Assembly: GCF_014654205.1 (NCBI RefSeq)
Contig: NZ_BNAW01000053.1
Span: 1 to 64,000, forward strand
Reading direction: 5' to 3'
Length of the DNA stretch: 64,000 nucleotides
Origin: Amycolatopsis bullii
Lineage (GTDB): Bacteria; Actinomycetota; Actinomycetes; Mycobacteriales; Pseudonocardiaceae
Part shown: positions 40,614 to 49,267 of the stretch, one piece after another
How the letters are laid out: each line of letters starts with the position of its first letter
Numbering within the stretch: position 1 is the stretch's first letter
The notes under the pieces: model-generated
The model's input: only the letters and a program-made list of their open reading frames with translations
Database searches by the model: none
Told to the model about the DNA's origin: nothing
Translations under genes and position numbers: made by a program

Positions 40614-43046
40614 TCAGCCACCCGCCGCCAGCGACCACCCCAGGCCCGCGGTGATCTCCGGCGACTCCGGCAGGCCCAGCTCCCGGTGGTGCTCCCGGGC
40701 CGCGAGCCAGTGGTGGCGGGCGCCTTCGAGGTCTCCCGACGCGGTCAGCGCCCGGGCCAGGCCCGTGTGCGCCCGCGCGGCCGCGTGCAAGCTCCCCAGC
40801 TCCACCGCGATGGCCAGCGCGCACTCGTGCGTCGTCCGCGCGTGGTCGGTCCGGCCGAGCTCCAGCGACGCGTCCGCGAGGCACAGCAGCGCCTCCACGT
40901 GCAGATCGCGGTCGCCCGCCTGCTCGGCGATCGCCGTCGCGCGGCGGAAGTAGCCGCACGCCTCCGCGTGGCTGCCCGACCGCAGGTGCGTGTCGCCGAT
41001 GTTGAGCAGGCTGCGGCCGGTGTCGCACAGGTCGCCGGTCTCCTGGTCGATGGCCAGCGCCTTCATGTGGATCTCCAGTGCCTCGGCGTACCAGCCGAGC
41101 CGTCCGTGGACGAAGCCGAGGTTGGTCAGCGCGGTGCGCTCGCCCGCCCGGTCGCCCAGCTCGCGCGCCAGCGCCAGCGCCTCCCGCAGGAATCCCGCCG
41201 ACCGCGCGAAATCGGCGTTCCAGGAGGCGATCGCGCCCAGCGTGCCGAGCGCCCGGCACTCGCCGGAGCGGTCGCCCGCGCCGCGGAAGCACTCCAGCGC
41301 CGCCTCGACGTGCCGCGTCGCCACGTCGTAGCGGCCGACCTGGCTGTGGGTGGCCCCGAGGCTCACCAGTGCGTGCCCGCGGACGGCCGGGTCCGCCGTC
41401 TCCGCCGCGCTCGTGTGCAGGACCAGCGCCTCGCTGATGTAGCCGCCGGTCTGCAGGTACCGGAACAGCAGCCGGGACAGCAGACCCGCGTGACCGGACG
41501 GGACGCCCTGGACGCCGGCGCCGACCAGGTTGGCCCGTTCGGCGTCCAGCCAGGCGGTCGCCGGCTCGCGGTCGGTCAGCGGCGGGATCGGCAGGCCGGG
41601 GTCGGGGACGCGCGGCCGGTAGGCACGCATCCGTGGCGCGTACTGGTCCATCGCGGCGGCGGTGGCGAACGTGTAGTAGTCGAGCAGCCGGGTCAGCGCC
41701 GCCTTGCGGCCGGCGGGCGCGTCCTCGTCCTGCGCCCGTGCCATCCCGAACGCGCGGATGAGGTCGTGCAGCTCGAACCGGCCCGCCTCTCCGCGCCGCA
41801 CCAGGCTGGTCGCGACGAGCCGGTCCGCGGTCCGGGTCGCCTCGGCCAGGCCGGTGCCGGCGAGCGCGGCGATGCCGTAGGCGTCCAGATCCGCGCCGGG
41901 GTGCAGGGCGAGCAGCCGCAGCACCCGCCGCTGCGGCTCGGCGAGCTGGTCGTAGGAGAGGCTGATCGACGCGTCCACGGCGTTGTCGAGCCGCAGGTGC
42001 GCGCGCCGCTGCTCGAGCCGCTCCAGGTGGTCGGCCAGCAGCCACGACCGGTGGGCGGGCGCGGTCATCCACAACGCGGCGAGGCTCAGCGCGAGCGGCA
42101 GCCGCCCCAGTTCCGCGGTGATCCGCCGGGCCACGCCGGGCGCCTGGTCGATGCGGTCCGCGCCGACGGTGTGCCGCAGGTACGCGAGCGCGTCGTCCGG
42201 GCTCAGCACGTCCAGCGGCACGTGCGTGGCCCCGGGCAGGCCGGGCAGCGCCAGCCTGCTGGTGACGAGCACCGGCCCGCCCCGCTCGTCGGGCAGCAGG
42301 GGCCGGACCTGGTCCTCGCTGCCCGCGTTGTCGAGGACGACCAGCAGGCGCCGCCCGGCCGAGCGCTCCTGGTAGACGCGGGTCTTGCCCGCCAGGTCGG
42401 CGGGGACGACGTGCCCGGGGACGCCGAGCAGCCGCAGGAACGAGTCGAGCACCGCGGCCGGGTCCACCGGCGGGCGGCCGGGATCGGGGTGGAACCCGCG
42501 CAGGTTCACGAAGAGCGCGTTGTCGCACCGGCCGGTGCGCAGGAGCTCGTGGCCGGCCTGGACGGCCAGCCCGGTCTTGCCGACCCCGGCCATGCCCGCG
42601 ATCGCCGCCACCCGCCCGCCCGCGCCGTCGCCGAGGACGGTGGCCAGCCGCGCGAGTTCCGCCCGGCGCCCGGTGAAGTGCGCGACCGCCTCCGGCAGGC
42701 CGAGCTGGGCCTGCACGAAGGTGGCCGCCTCCGCGCGGCCGCGGACCGCCCGCAGCACGTCCTGCCAGCCGGCGACGTAACCCGGGTCCGGGTGCAGCAC
42801 CTCGACCACGGCCAGCAGCAGATCGGTGTTGGGCCGGGCCCGGCCGGCCTTGAAGCAGTCGGCGACGGTCGTGCGGGCGGTCCGCTCCCCGGGCGGCCGT
42901 CCGGCGGCCGTCCAGAGCCGGTTGACCCGCTCGGCGATCTGCGCGTACGACGGGCCGCCCGCCCACGCCTTGAGCAGCCGCAGCTGCGCGATGAGCTCGG
43001 CCAGCGTGCGTGCCTGACCGGGATCCGGGGGTTCGGTGAACGCCAT
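40614..43046 (-). CDS. STAND (NB-ARC/TPR) regulator upstream of the peptide gene
   Basis: An 810-aa regulator. The N-terminal 80-90 residues are an XRE-like helix-turn-helix (LAELIAQLRLLKAWAGGPSYAQIAERVN... then TTVADCFKAGR). The NB-ARC ATPase has Walker A GMAGVGKTGLA (about 150-157), Walker B LLVVLDNAGS and the GLPL-like LGRLPLALSLAA. About 350 C-terminal residues form TPR repeats (ERTALTNLGFVHGRLGWYAEALEIHMKAL and others). It belongs to the AfsR-like STAND group, but with a different DNA-binding head and no BTAD. Immediately upstream of the peptide operon on the same strand, it is the likely activator. Confidence 0.8.
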   Translation of the reverse strand: MAFTEPPDPGQARTLAELIAQLRLLKAWAGGPSYAQIAERVNRLWTAAGRPPGERTARTTVADCFKAGRARPNTDLLLAVVEVLHPDPGYVAGWQDVLRAVRGRAEAATFVQAQLGLPEAVAHFTGRRAELARLATVLGDGAGGRVAAIAGMAGVGKTGLAVQAGHELLRTGRCDNALFVNLRGFHPDPGRPPVDPAAVLDSFLRLLGVPGHVVPADLAGKTRVYQERSAGRRLLVVLDNAGSEDQVRPLLPDERGGPVLVTSRLALPGLPGATHVPLDVLSPDDALAYLRHTVGADRIDQAPGVARRITAELGRLPLALSLAALWMTAPAHRSWLLADHLERLEQRRAHLRLDNAVDASISLSYDQLAEPQRRVLRLLALHPGADLDAYGIAALAGTGLAEATRTADRLVATSLVRRGEAGRFELHDLIRAFGMARAQDEDAPAGRKAALTRLLDYYTFATAAAMDQYAPRMRAYRPRVPDPGLPIPPLTDREPATAWLDAERANLVGAGVQGVPSGHAGLLSRLLFRYLQTGGYISEALVLHTSAAETADPAVRGHALVSLGATHSQVGRYDVATRHVEAALECFRGAGDRSGECRALGTLGAIASWNADFARSAGFLREALALARELGDRAGERTALTNLGFVHGRLGWYAEALEIHMKALAIDQETGDLCDTGRSLLNIGDTHLRSGSHAEACGYFRRATAIAEQAGDRDLHVEALLCLADASLELGRTDHARTTHECALAIAVELGSLHAAARAHTGLARALTASGDLEGARHHWLAAREHHRELGLPESPEITAGLGWSLAAGG

Positions 43047-43112
43047 CCCGCCATGGTGACCGGGTTCCCCCGCCCGCGGTCCGGTTTTCCGGAGTTGGCC
43101 GCCGGTTCGAGG

Positions 43113-44270
43113 TCAGTCGAAAAGCGACAAGTCGACAGAGTCGGCCAATGCCCGGTAACCCGCGTCGCTGCCGTGCAGGTGGTCGCCGGAGTGGAACTCC
43201 GCCCGGATCCGGCTGGGGTGCCGGGGGTCGCGCCAGACGGCGTCGAAGTCCAGCACCGCGTCGAACGCGCCGGCGGTGCGGATCCACTCGTTCACCACCT
43301 GACGGGCGAGTTCGGCTTCGGGCGTGTAGGCCTCCGAGCCTTCGAAGGGCGCGATCGTGGTGGCGCAGACCCGCACCCCGCGTTCGCGGGCCCGCGCCAC
43401 CAGCTGCCGGTAGCCGGCGATGACGTCGTCCGTCGTCATCGGTCCGCCGGGGAACATCTTCAGGAAGTCGGCCAGCGGGCCGTCGTCGCGCGGGGCGCAG
43501 GAGATCGCGATGTCGTTGCCGCCCACCGAAACCACGACCCAGCCGAGACCCGGCGTCGCCAGCACGTCCCGGTCGAAGCGGGCCAGCACCGAGGTCCCGA
43601 CGCCGTCGTTGAGCATCCGGTTGCCGCTGATGCCCTGGTTGACGACGAAGCCGGCGCCGCGCGCGGCCAGCAGTTCCGGCCAGCTGTGGTGGGTGTCCGG
43701 AGTGGACCCGGCGCCGTCGGTGCGCGAGTCGCCGACCACGACGACGGCCGAGCCGGGCTCGTCGGGGAGCACGTCGACCGCGGAGAGCAGCGCCCGCACC
43801 GGAAGGATCGACGCGTCGCCCGGCAGCGCGGGAGCGGCGACGGCGTCACCCGGGATCGTCCAGCCGGTGTCGAGCACGGGGTCGTGGCACGTCACGGTTT
43901 CCACGCGCTCCGGCAGGTAGAGGCTGATGGACAGCTCGCTCAACGCCGCCGCGGGCAGCTCCACCGGATCACTCGGCACCGGTGCACCGGCGGGAACGGT
44001 GACGGACGGGGCACCGGAGAACGTCAGCACCCGTGCGTCCCGCACCCCGCCGCCGGGCACGGCGAAGCCCACCCGCGCCGCGCCGATGGTGACGGGCGCG
44101 GTCCCGAACTCGTTGGTGAAACGGACGCGCACCCGGTGCCCGCCGCCGCTGAGCCGCACCACCTGGCGGAGCGTCACGCCGGCGAGCGGCGGGTGGTCGT
44201 CGAGCGAGCCCAGCCCGTCGTGCGCGGATTGGGGCGAGGCGCCCCAGCTGCGAACCCAGCCGATGTTCAT
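43113..44270 (-). CDS. SGNH/GDSL hydrolase with N-terminal beta-domain
   Basis: A 385-aa SGNH-family esterase. Block I is VVVVGDSRTDGAGS (nucleophile Ser in GDSR rather than GDSL), block II NQGISGNRML, block III VSVGGNDIAIS and block V DHLHGSDAGY with the catalytic Asp-His. The first ~170 residues form a beta-sandwich-like domain found in such esterases. There is no signal peptide in the chosen frame, so it may be cytoplasmic. ATG 44270 has GGAGG 8-9 nt upstream; the frame to 44336 lies in the promoter. Divergent from a SARP, and its promoter carries SARP-type repeats. Confidence 0.8.
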   Translation of the reverse strand: MNIGWVRSWGASPQSAHDGLGSLDDHPPLAGVTLRQVVRLSGGGHRVRVRFTNEFGTAPVTIGAARVGFAVPGGGVRDARVLTFSGAPSVTVPAGAPVPSDPVELPAAALSELSISLYLPERVETVTCHDPVLDTGWTIPGDAVAAPALPGDASILPVRALLSAVDVLPDEPGSAVVVVGDSRTDGAGSTPDTHHSWPELLAARGAGFVVNQGISGNRMLNDGVGTSVLARFDRDVLATPGLGWVVVSVGGNDIAISCAPRDDGPLADFLKMFPGGPMTTDDVIAGYRQLVARARERGVRVCATTIAPFEGSEAYTPEAELARQVVNEWIRTAGAFDAVLDFDAVWRDPRHPSRIRAEFHSGDHLHGSDAGYRALADSVDLSLFD

Positions 44271-44302
44271 CTGTTGCCTCCATGGGTAGAACCGACCTCC
44301 GA

Positions 44303-44351
44303 AGGCTGCGGGGGACCGCTCACACGCGACGCACACGGCGCTGACACGATC
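44303..44351. promoter_or_regulatory. SARP-type direct repeats (three 11-bp units)
   Basis: Three contiguous 11-bp units lie at 44319-44329, 44330-44340 and 44341-44351, sharing CTCACACG, CGCACACG and CTGACACG. Read toward the SGNH gene (minus strand) they are GTGTCAG, GTGTGCG, GTGTGAG, followed after 10 nt by CAGCCT (44308-44303), a plausible -10. Heptamers at 11-bp spacing next to the -10 are the classic SARP binding arrangement. The same set precedes the monooxygenase gene. The units end 5 bp before the SARP start codon. Confidence 0.72.
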
Positions 44352-44356
44352 GACGC

Positions 44357-47300
44357 ATGGACGGGCTGCACATCACGCTGCTGGGCACGTTCCGGGTGTC
44401 CCGCGGTGACGTGGTCCTGCCCGTGCCGGGCGCGCGGTTGCAGGCCCTGCTCGTCCGGCTGGCGCTCGCCGGGGGACGCGCGGTCGAGCCGGGCGTGCTG
44501 GTCGACGCCGTGTGGGGCGATGCGCCGCCGTCCGGCACCACCTCGGCCTTGCAGACCCTCGTCTCCCGGTTGCGCCGCGCCCTGACCGCGGCCGACGGCG
44601 TGCTCGTGCAGGCCGACGGGGGCTACCGGCTGGCGGTGGACACCGTGGACGCGGTGCGCTTCGAAGAGCTCGCCGCGGCGGGCCGGGAGCGGTTGCGGGC
44701 CGGGGACGCGCACGCCGCGAGCGCCGCCCTCACCGAGGCCGTGGCGTTGTGGGGCGAGCCCGCCCCGATCGCCGCCGTCGCCCCGGCGGTGGCGACCCGG
44801 CTCACCCGGCTGTCGATCGAGGCCGCCGCCGACCTCGCCGACGCGGAATTGTCGCTGGGACGCGCCGAAGCGGCCGCCGGACGGCTGAGCGCGTTACTGG
44901 CCGAACACCCGGCGCACGAACGCGCGGCGGCCCTGCTGATGGACGCGCTCGCCGCGCAAGGACGTCAGGCCGAAGCGCTGACCGTGTACGAGCGGGTCCG
45001 GCAGCACCTGGCCGAGACGCTCGGCGCCGACCCCGGCACCGCCTTGCGGGAACGTCACCTGCGCCTGCTGCAACCGGCGCCCGCACCGGACCGGCCTCGG
45101 CCCGCGCCCCTGCCCGCGCCGCTGACCAGCTTCATCGGCCGTGACGACGACCTCGCGCGCGTCGCCGCCCTGCTCACGACGGGCCGCCTGGTCACCGTCC
45201 TCGGCCCCGGCGGCGCCGGCAAGACCCGGCTCGCGCTGGAGGCGGCCCGCCGCCACGGCCACGACGTCCGGCTCGTCGACCTCGCGTCCGTCACCGAACC
45301 GGCGAAGGTCGGGCCGGCCGTGCTCGCCGGGATCGGCCTGCGCGGCAACGCGCTGTTCGACGCCCGCAGGCGCGCCGGGAGCGACGCGCTGGACGTGCTC
45401 GCCGTCGAACTCGGCGGCCGGGACTGCCTGCTGCTGCTCGACAACTGCGAGCACCTGATCGACGCCGTGGCCCGGCTGGTCGCGACGCTGCTGCCCCGCT
45501 GCCCGGGCCTGCGGGTGCTCGCCACCAGCCGCGAACCCCTGGCCGTGGACGGGGAAGCGCTCGTGCCGCTGGGACCGCTCGCTTTGCCCGGCCCGGACGA
45601 CGACGTCCGCGAGGTGGCGTCGGTGCGCCTGTTCACCGAGCGGGCCGCCGCCGTGCGTCCCGGGTTCGCCGTCGACGAGACCACGCGGGCCGACATCGTG
45701 CGCGTGGTGCGCGGCCTGGACGGCCTGCCGCTGGCGCTCGAGCTGGCCGCCGCCCGGTTGCGGACGCTGTCGCTGCCCGACCTGGCCGACGGGCTCGCCG
45801 ACCGGTTCCGGCTGCTCACCACCGGCAGCCGCACCGCGCCGCCGCGGCACCGCACCCTGCGTGCGGTCATCGCGTGGAGCTGGGAGCTGCTCGACGAACG
45901 CGAACGCACGGTCGCGGACCGAATTTCCGTCCTGCCCGGCGGCGTCACGCCCGCCTCGGCCGCCGCCGTCTGCGCGGGCACCGGCGTGCGGGCCGACGAG
46001 CTTCCCGAGCTGCTCGCCGCCCTGGTCGACCGGTCGCTGCTGCAGCTGGCGCCCGGCAGCCGTTACCGCATGCTCGAAACCATCCGCGAGTACGGCATCG
46101 ACCGCCTGACCGGCACCGGCGAGCTCGGCCGGGTCCGCGACCTGGCCGCCGCGCACTTCGCCGCGCTGGTGACCCGCCACGACGCCGAGCTGCGCGGGCC
46201 CGGCCAGCCGGCGGCGATGGAAGTCATCGCCGCGGAGTACGACAACACGCTCGCCGCCCTGCGTCACCGGTGCGCCACCCGCGACTCCTCCGCCGCGATC
46301 GCGCTGGCACTGGGACTGACCTGGTACTGGCAGATGTTCGGCCGCGACGCCGACGCCGGCCACTGGCTGGGCGAGGCCTTGGCGGTGCCCGGCGGCGAGC
46401 CGACGCCCGAGCGGGACTGCGCCCGGGCCGCCCACCTGCTCAACCGGGCCGACATCCTGTCCGGGATCACCCCCGGGGAAGCCGCGGAAGACCGCGCCGG
46501 GATGCGCGAGCTGGCCGCCCGCCTGTCGGCGCATCCCGGGCTGCCGAGCCACCACCGCGTGTTCGGCCCGATGCTGCTTTTCCTGCTGGGCGACGAAACC
46601 GCGCTCCCGAAGTTCCGGCAGCTGGCCGACGGCGACGACGCGTGGCTGTCCGGGCTGGCCCACCGGTTCCAGGCCGAGATCGCCGAGAACGCGGGCGAAC
46701 TCGAGCGGGTGCGCGTGCACGTGGAGGCGGCGCTGGCCGGTTTCCGGCGGGCCGGCGACCGGTGGGGCCGGGCGGCGACCCTGCCGATGCGCGCCCAGCT
46801 GCGGCGTTACGACGATCTCGACGGCGCGCTGGCCGATCTGCGCGAAGCCCGGGCGCTGGCGGGCGAGTTCGGCTCGCTCAGCCTCGGCGACCAGCTCTAC
46901 ACCGACCTGCGCTGGATCGACCTGCACATCCGGCGCGGCGAAACCGGCCGGGCGCTGGCGATGATCGGCGCCACCCGGGAGCGGGTGCGGCGCTCGTCGA
47001 CGGCGGACATGCCGGTCCTGATCGACGGCTGGGAGGCCGGCCTGCGGGTGCGCCTCGGCGATCTGCGGGAGGCCGGCGCCCTGCTCGACGACGCCGAACG
47101 CCGTCTGCTCGGCGACACCGGCTTCCCTTCCGACCACGCCCGGACGCTGCTCGCCGGCGCGCGATCCGCGCTCTGCCTGGCCCGGGGCGACCGGGCCGGC
47201 GCGGCGGAGGCCGTGCGCGAGGCGTACGCCGCCGCGCTGGCGGCCCGGGACCTGCCGATCCTGTCGCTGGTGACGGTCCACACGGCCGCCCTCGCCGGAG

Positions 47301-47515
47301 CGCTCGGGCGGCCGCGCGAGTCGGCCGTGCTGCTCGGCGCCGCCGCCCGGCTGCGTGGCGCGCACGACCACACCGATCCGCAGGTCCGCGAGCTCACCGG
47401 CCGGGGCCGGACCGAGCTGGGCGAGGACGGGTTCGCCGTGGCGTACGCGGAAGGCTGGGCGTTGGACGCCCAGTCGGCGCTCGCCGCGGCCGACCCGGCC
47501 CGGCTCGCGCTGTGA
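44357..47515 (+). CDS. SARP regulator with STAND ATPase and TPR-like tail; contains a TTA codon
   Basis: A 1052-aa pathway-type activator. Winged helix (about 1-95; GARLQALLVRLALAGGRAVEPGVLVDAVWG), BTAD (about 100-240), then an ATPase with Walker A GPGGAGKTRLA (about 283-293), LLLLDNCEHLID and GLDGLPLALELAAARL, and a long helical C-terminal half. This AfsR/LAL-like layout is common beside resistance or tailoring genes. Codon 180 (44894-44896) is TTA, a rare Leu codon used in Streptomyces to make regulators dependent on tRNA-Leu(UAA). It lies between the divergent SGNH hydrolase and the downstream monooxygenase, both preceded by SARP-type repeats. Confidence 0.82.
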   Translation: MDGLHITLLGTFRVSRGDVVLPVPGARLQALLVRLALAGGRAVEPGVLVDAVWGDAPPSGTTSALQTLVSRLRRALTAADGVLVQADGGYRLAVDTVDAVRFEELAAAGRERLRAGDAHAASAALTEAVALWGEPAPIAAVAPAVATRLTRLSIEAAADLADAELSLGRAEAAAGRLSALLAEHPAHERAAALLMDALAAQGRQAEALTVYERVRQHLAETLGADPGTALRERHLRLLQPAPAPDRPRPAPLPAPLTSFIGRDDDLARVAALLTTGRLVTVLGPGGAGKTRLALEAARRHGHDVRLVDLASVTEPAKVGPAVLAGIGLRGNALFDARRRAGSDALDVLAVELGGRDCLLLLDNCEHLIDAVARLVATLLPRCPGLRVLATSREPLAVDGEALVPLGPLALPGPDDDVREVASVRLFTERAAAVRPGFAVDETTRADIVRVVRGLDGLPLALELAAARLRTLSLPDLADGLADRFRLLTTGSRTAPPRHRTLRAVIAWSWELLDERERTVADRISVLPGGVTPASAAAVCAGTGVRADELPELLAALVDRSLLQLAPGSRYRMLETIREYGIDRLTGTGELGRVRDLAAAHFAALVTRHDAELRGPGQPAAMEVIAAEYDNTLAALRHRCATRDSSAAIALALGLTWYWQMFGRDADAGHWLGEALAVPGGEPTPERDCARAAHLLNRADILSGITPGEAAEDRAGMRELAARLSAHPGLPSHHRVFGPMLLFLLGDETALPKFRQLADGDDAWLSGLAHRFQAEIAENAGELERVRVHVEAALAGFRRAGDRWGRAATLPMRAQLRRYDDLDGALADLREARALAGEFGSLSLGDQLYTDLRWIDLHIRRGETGRALAMIGATRERVRRSSTADMPVLIDGWEAGLRVRLGDLREAGALLDDAERRLLGDTGFPSDHARTLLAGARSALCLARGDRAGAAEAVREAYAAALAARDLPILSLVTVHTAALAGALGRPRESAVLLGAAARLRGAHDHTDPQVRELTGRGRTELGEDGFAVAYAEGWALDAQSALAAADPARLAL

Positions 47516-47554
47516 GCGCGGTGTGCGCGCCGTGTGAGTGACGGCGGTCAGGCT
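47506..47554 (+). promoter_or_regulatory. SARP-type direct repeats before the FAD monooxygenase gene
   Basis: Units at 47506-47516, 47517-47527 and 47528-47538 contain TGTGAG, GTGTGCG and GTGTGAG at 11-bp spacing, followed after exactly 10 nt by CAGGCT (47549-47554). Unit order and the distance to the -10 copy the site before the SGNH gene. The first unit overlaps the end of the SARP coding sequence. Confidence 0.72.
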
Positions 47555-47592
47555 CGAGGTCACCTTCAGGACCTCGAGAAAGCGGGTTTGTC

Positions 47593-49047
47593 GTGCATGA
47601 CGTGGTGATCGTGGGGGCAGGCCCGGTCGGGCTGTTCCTCGCCTGCGAACTCGGCCTCGCCGGCCGGTCGGTGCTGGTGCTCGAACGGGAGCCGGAGCCG
47701 CATTCGCCGTGGCGGAGCTTCCCGCTCGGCATGCGGGGCCTGTCGGGCGGGTCGGCCGAGGCGTTCCACCGCCGCGGGCTGCTGCCCGCGCTGCTGGCCG
47801 CGTCCGATGTGGACGAACGGCCCGAGGCGACCGCGCCGCGCTCGGTCGGCCACTTCGCCGGAACGCCCCTCGATCCGGCCGACGTCGACCTGGCCCGGCT
47901 GCCCTACCGGCTGCCGAGCCCGGCGCTCGACGGGTTCATGACCAGCCTCGAGGCGGTGGAGTCGGTGCTGGCCGGATGGGCGGGCGAACTCGGCGTCGAG
48001 ATCCGCCGCGGCGTCGCGGTCACGGACGTCGACCAGGACGGCTCGACCGTGGTCGCCCGGGCCGGTGCGCAGGAGTTCCGGGCCCGCTGGCTCGTCGGCT
48101 GCGACGGCGGCCGCAGCACGGTCCGGCGGCTGGCGGGCTTCGACTTCGCAGGCACCGAGCCGCAGCTGACCGGCTACCTCGCGCTGGCCACGCTCGCCGA
48201 TCCCGGGCTCCTCCGGCGGGGCTTCACCGTGACGTCGCAGGGCATGTACGTGACGATGTCCGAGCCGGGCCACCTCGGCGTGCTGGACTTCGACGGCGGG
48301 GCGTACGACCGATCCCGGCCGCCGAGCCGCGAGCACCTCGAGGCGGTGCTGCGCCGCGTGTCCGGCACCGACGTGACGCTCACCGGCGTCCGCCTGGCCT
48401 CCAGCTTCACCGATCGGGCGAAGCAGGCGACGACGTACCGCCGCCGCCGGGTCCTACTGGCCGGGGACGCAGCGCACATCCACTCCCCGCTGGGCGGCCA
48501 GGGCTTGAACCTCGGCCTCGGCGACGCGATGAACCTGGGCTGGAAGCTGGCGGCGACGGCGGCCGGAACCGCACCTCCCGGCCTCCTCGACACGTACACG
48601 GCCGAACGCCACCCGGTCGCGGAACGGGTGCTCGACTGGTCCCGGGCCCAGGTCGCGGTGATGCGGCCGGACCCGCATTCCCGCGCCGCCCGGTCGGTGC
48701 TCGGTGACCTCCTCGCCACCCGCGACGGGACGACGTACGTGTTCGAACGCACCTCGGGGACGTCGCTGCGCTACTTCGGCGAACACCACCTGGCGGGGCA
48801 CAACGCGCCGGATTTCGTGCTGGCGGACGGCACCCGCCTCGCCGACCTGCTGCACGACGGTCGCGGTGTCGCGCTGGACTTCGGCGGTCGGCTGCCCGCA
48901 GCCGGCGACCGGATCCGGTACGTCGCCGGCCCGGCCCGGGACGACCTGGGGTTCGGCGCGGTGCTGGTCCGGCCAGACGGAATCGTCGCGTGGGCCGACG
49001 AGCCGGACGCGGGTTCCTTCGAAGAAGCCGTGCGCCGCTGGTTCTGA
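47593..49047 (+). CDS. FAD-dependent aromatic monooxygenase (Rox/PHBH-like)
   Basis: A 484-aa class A flavoprotein monooxygenase. FAD motifs are GAGPVG (8-13), the DG motif in GCDGGRSTVRRLAGF (about 171-185) and the GD motif in RRVLLAGDAAHIHSPLGGQGLNLGLGDAMNLGWKLA (about 285-320). A C-terminal thioredoxin-like domain (FVLADGTRLADLLHDGRGVALDFGG) resembles that of rifampicin monooxygenase Rox and polyketide hydroxylases. It hydroxylates an aromatic compound with NAD(P)H and O2, in drug inactivation or tailoring. GTG start at 47593 with a weak GAGAAAG site. Controlled, by inference, by the preceding SARP. Confidence 0.83.
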   Translation: MHDVVIVGAGPVGLFLACELGLAGRSVLVLEREPEPHSPWRSFPLGMRGLSGGSAEAFHRRGLLPALLAASDVDERPEATAPRSVGHFAGTPLDPADVDLARLPYRLPSPALDGFMTSLEAVESVLAGWAGELGVEIRRGVAVTDVDQDGSTVVARAGAQEFRARWLVGCDGGRSTVRRLAGFDFAGTEPQLTGYLALATLADPGLLRRGFTVTSQGMYVTMSEPGHLGVLDFDGGAYDRSRPPSREHLEAVLRRVSGTDVTLTGVRLASSFTDRAKQATTYRRRRVLLAGDAAHIHSPLGGQGLNLGLGDAMNLGWKLAATAAGTAPPGLLDTYTAERHPVAERVLDWSRAQVAVMRPDPHSRAARSVLGDLLATRDGTTYVFERTSGTSLRYFGEHHLAGHNAPDFVLADGTRLADLLHDGRGVALDFGGRLPAAGDRIRYVAGPARDDLGFGAVLVRPDGIVAWADEPDAGSFEEAVRRWF

Positions 49048-49267
49048 GTCCCGGGCCTTCGATAACGAAAAGGTAACGCCGCCACGGCGGTTTGAACCCG
49101 CCGTCCGAATTGCCCGTTTCAGCCTACGTCGGGACCAGTGGCCGGAGGGCCGAACCTCCGGCCGCTCCCCCGGGTCCCGCACGTCCGGACCGGACGTGTC
49201 GCTGGTCGCTGCCCGGGCCGCGCGTCACCTTGCCGCGCCCGGGAAACCGAACGAGGTGAACCACTCC

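Noticed and set aside
40250..40621. A 123-aa version of the Cys-rich peptide
   Set aside because: The first 68 codons are low-complexity and cross the regulator's terminator hairpin; AAGGGAG directly before the ATG at 40417 supports the 55-aa form.
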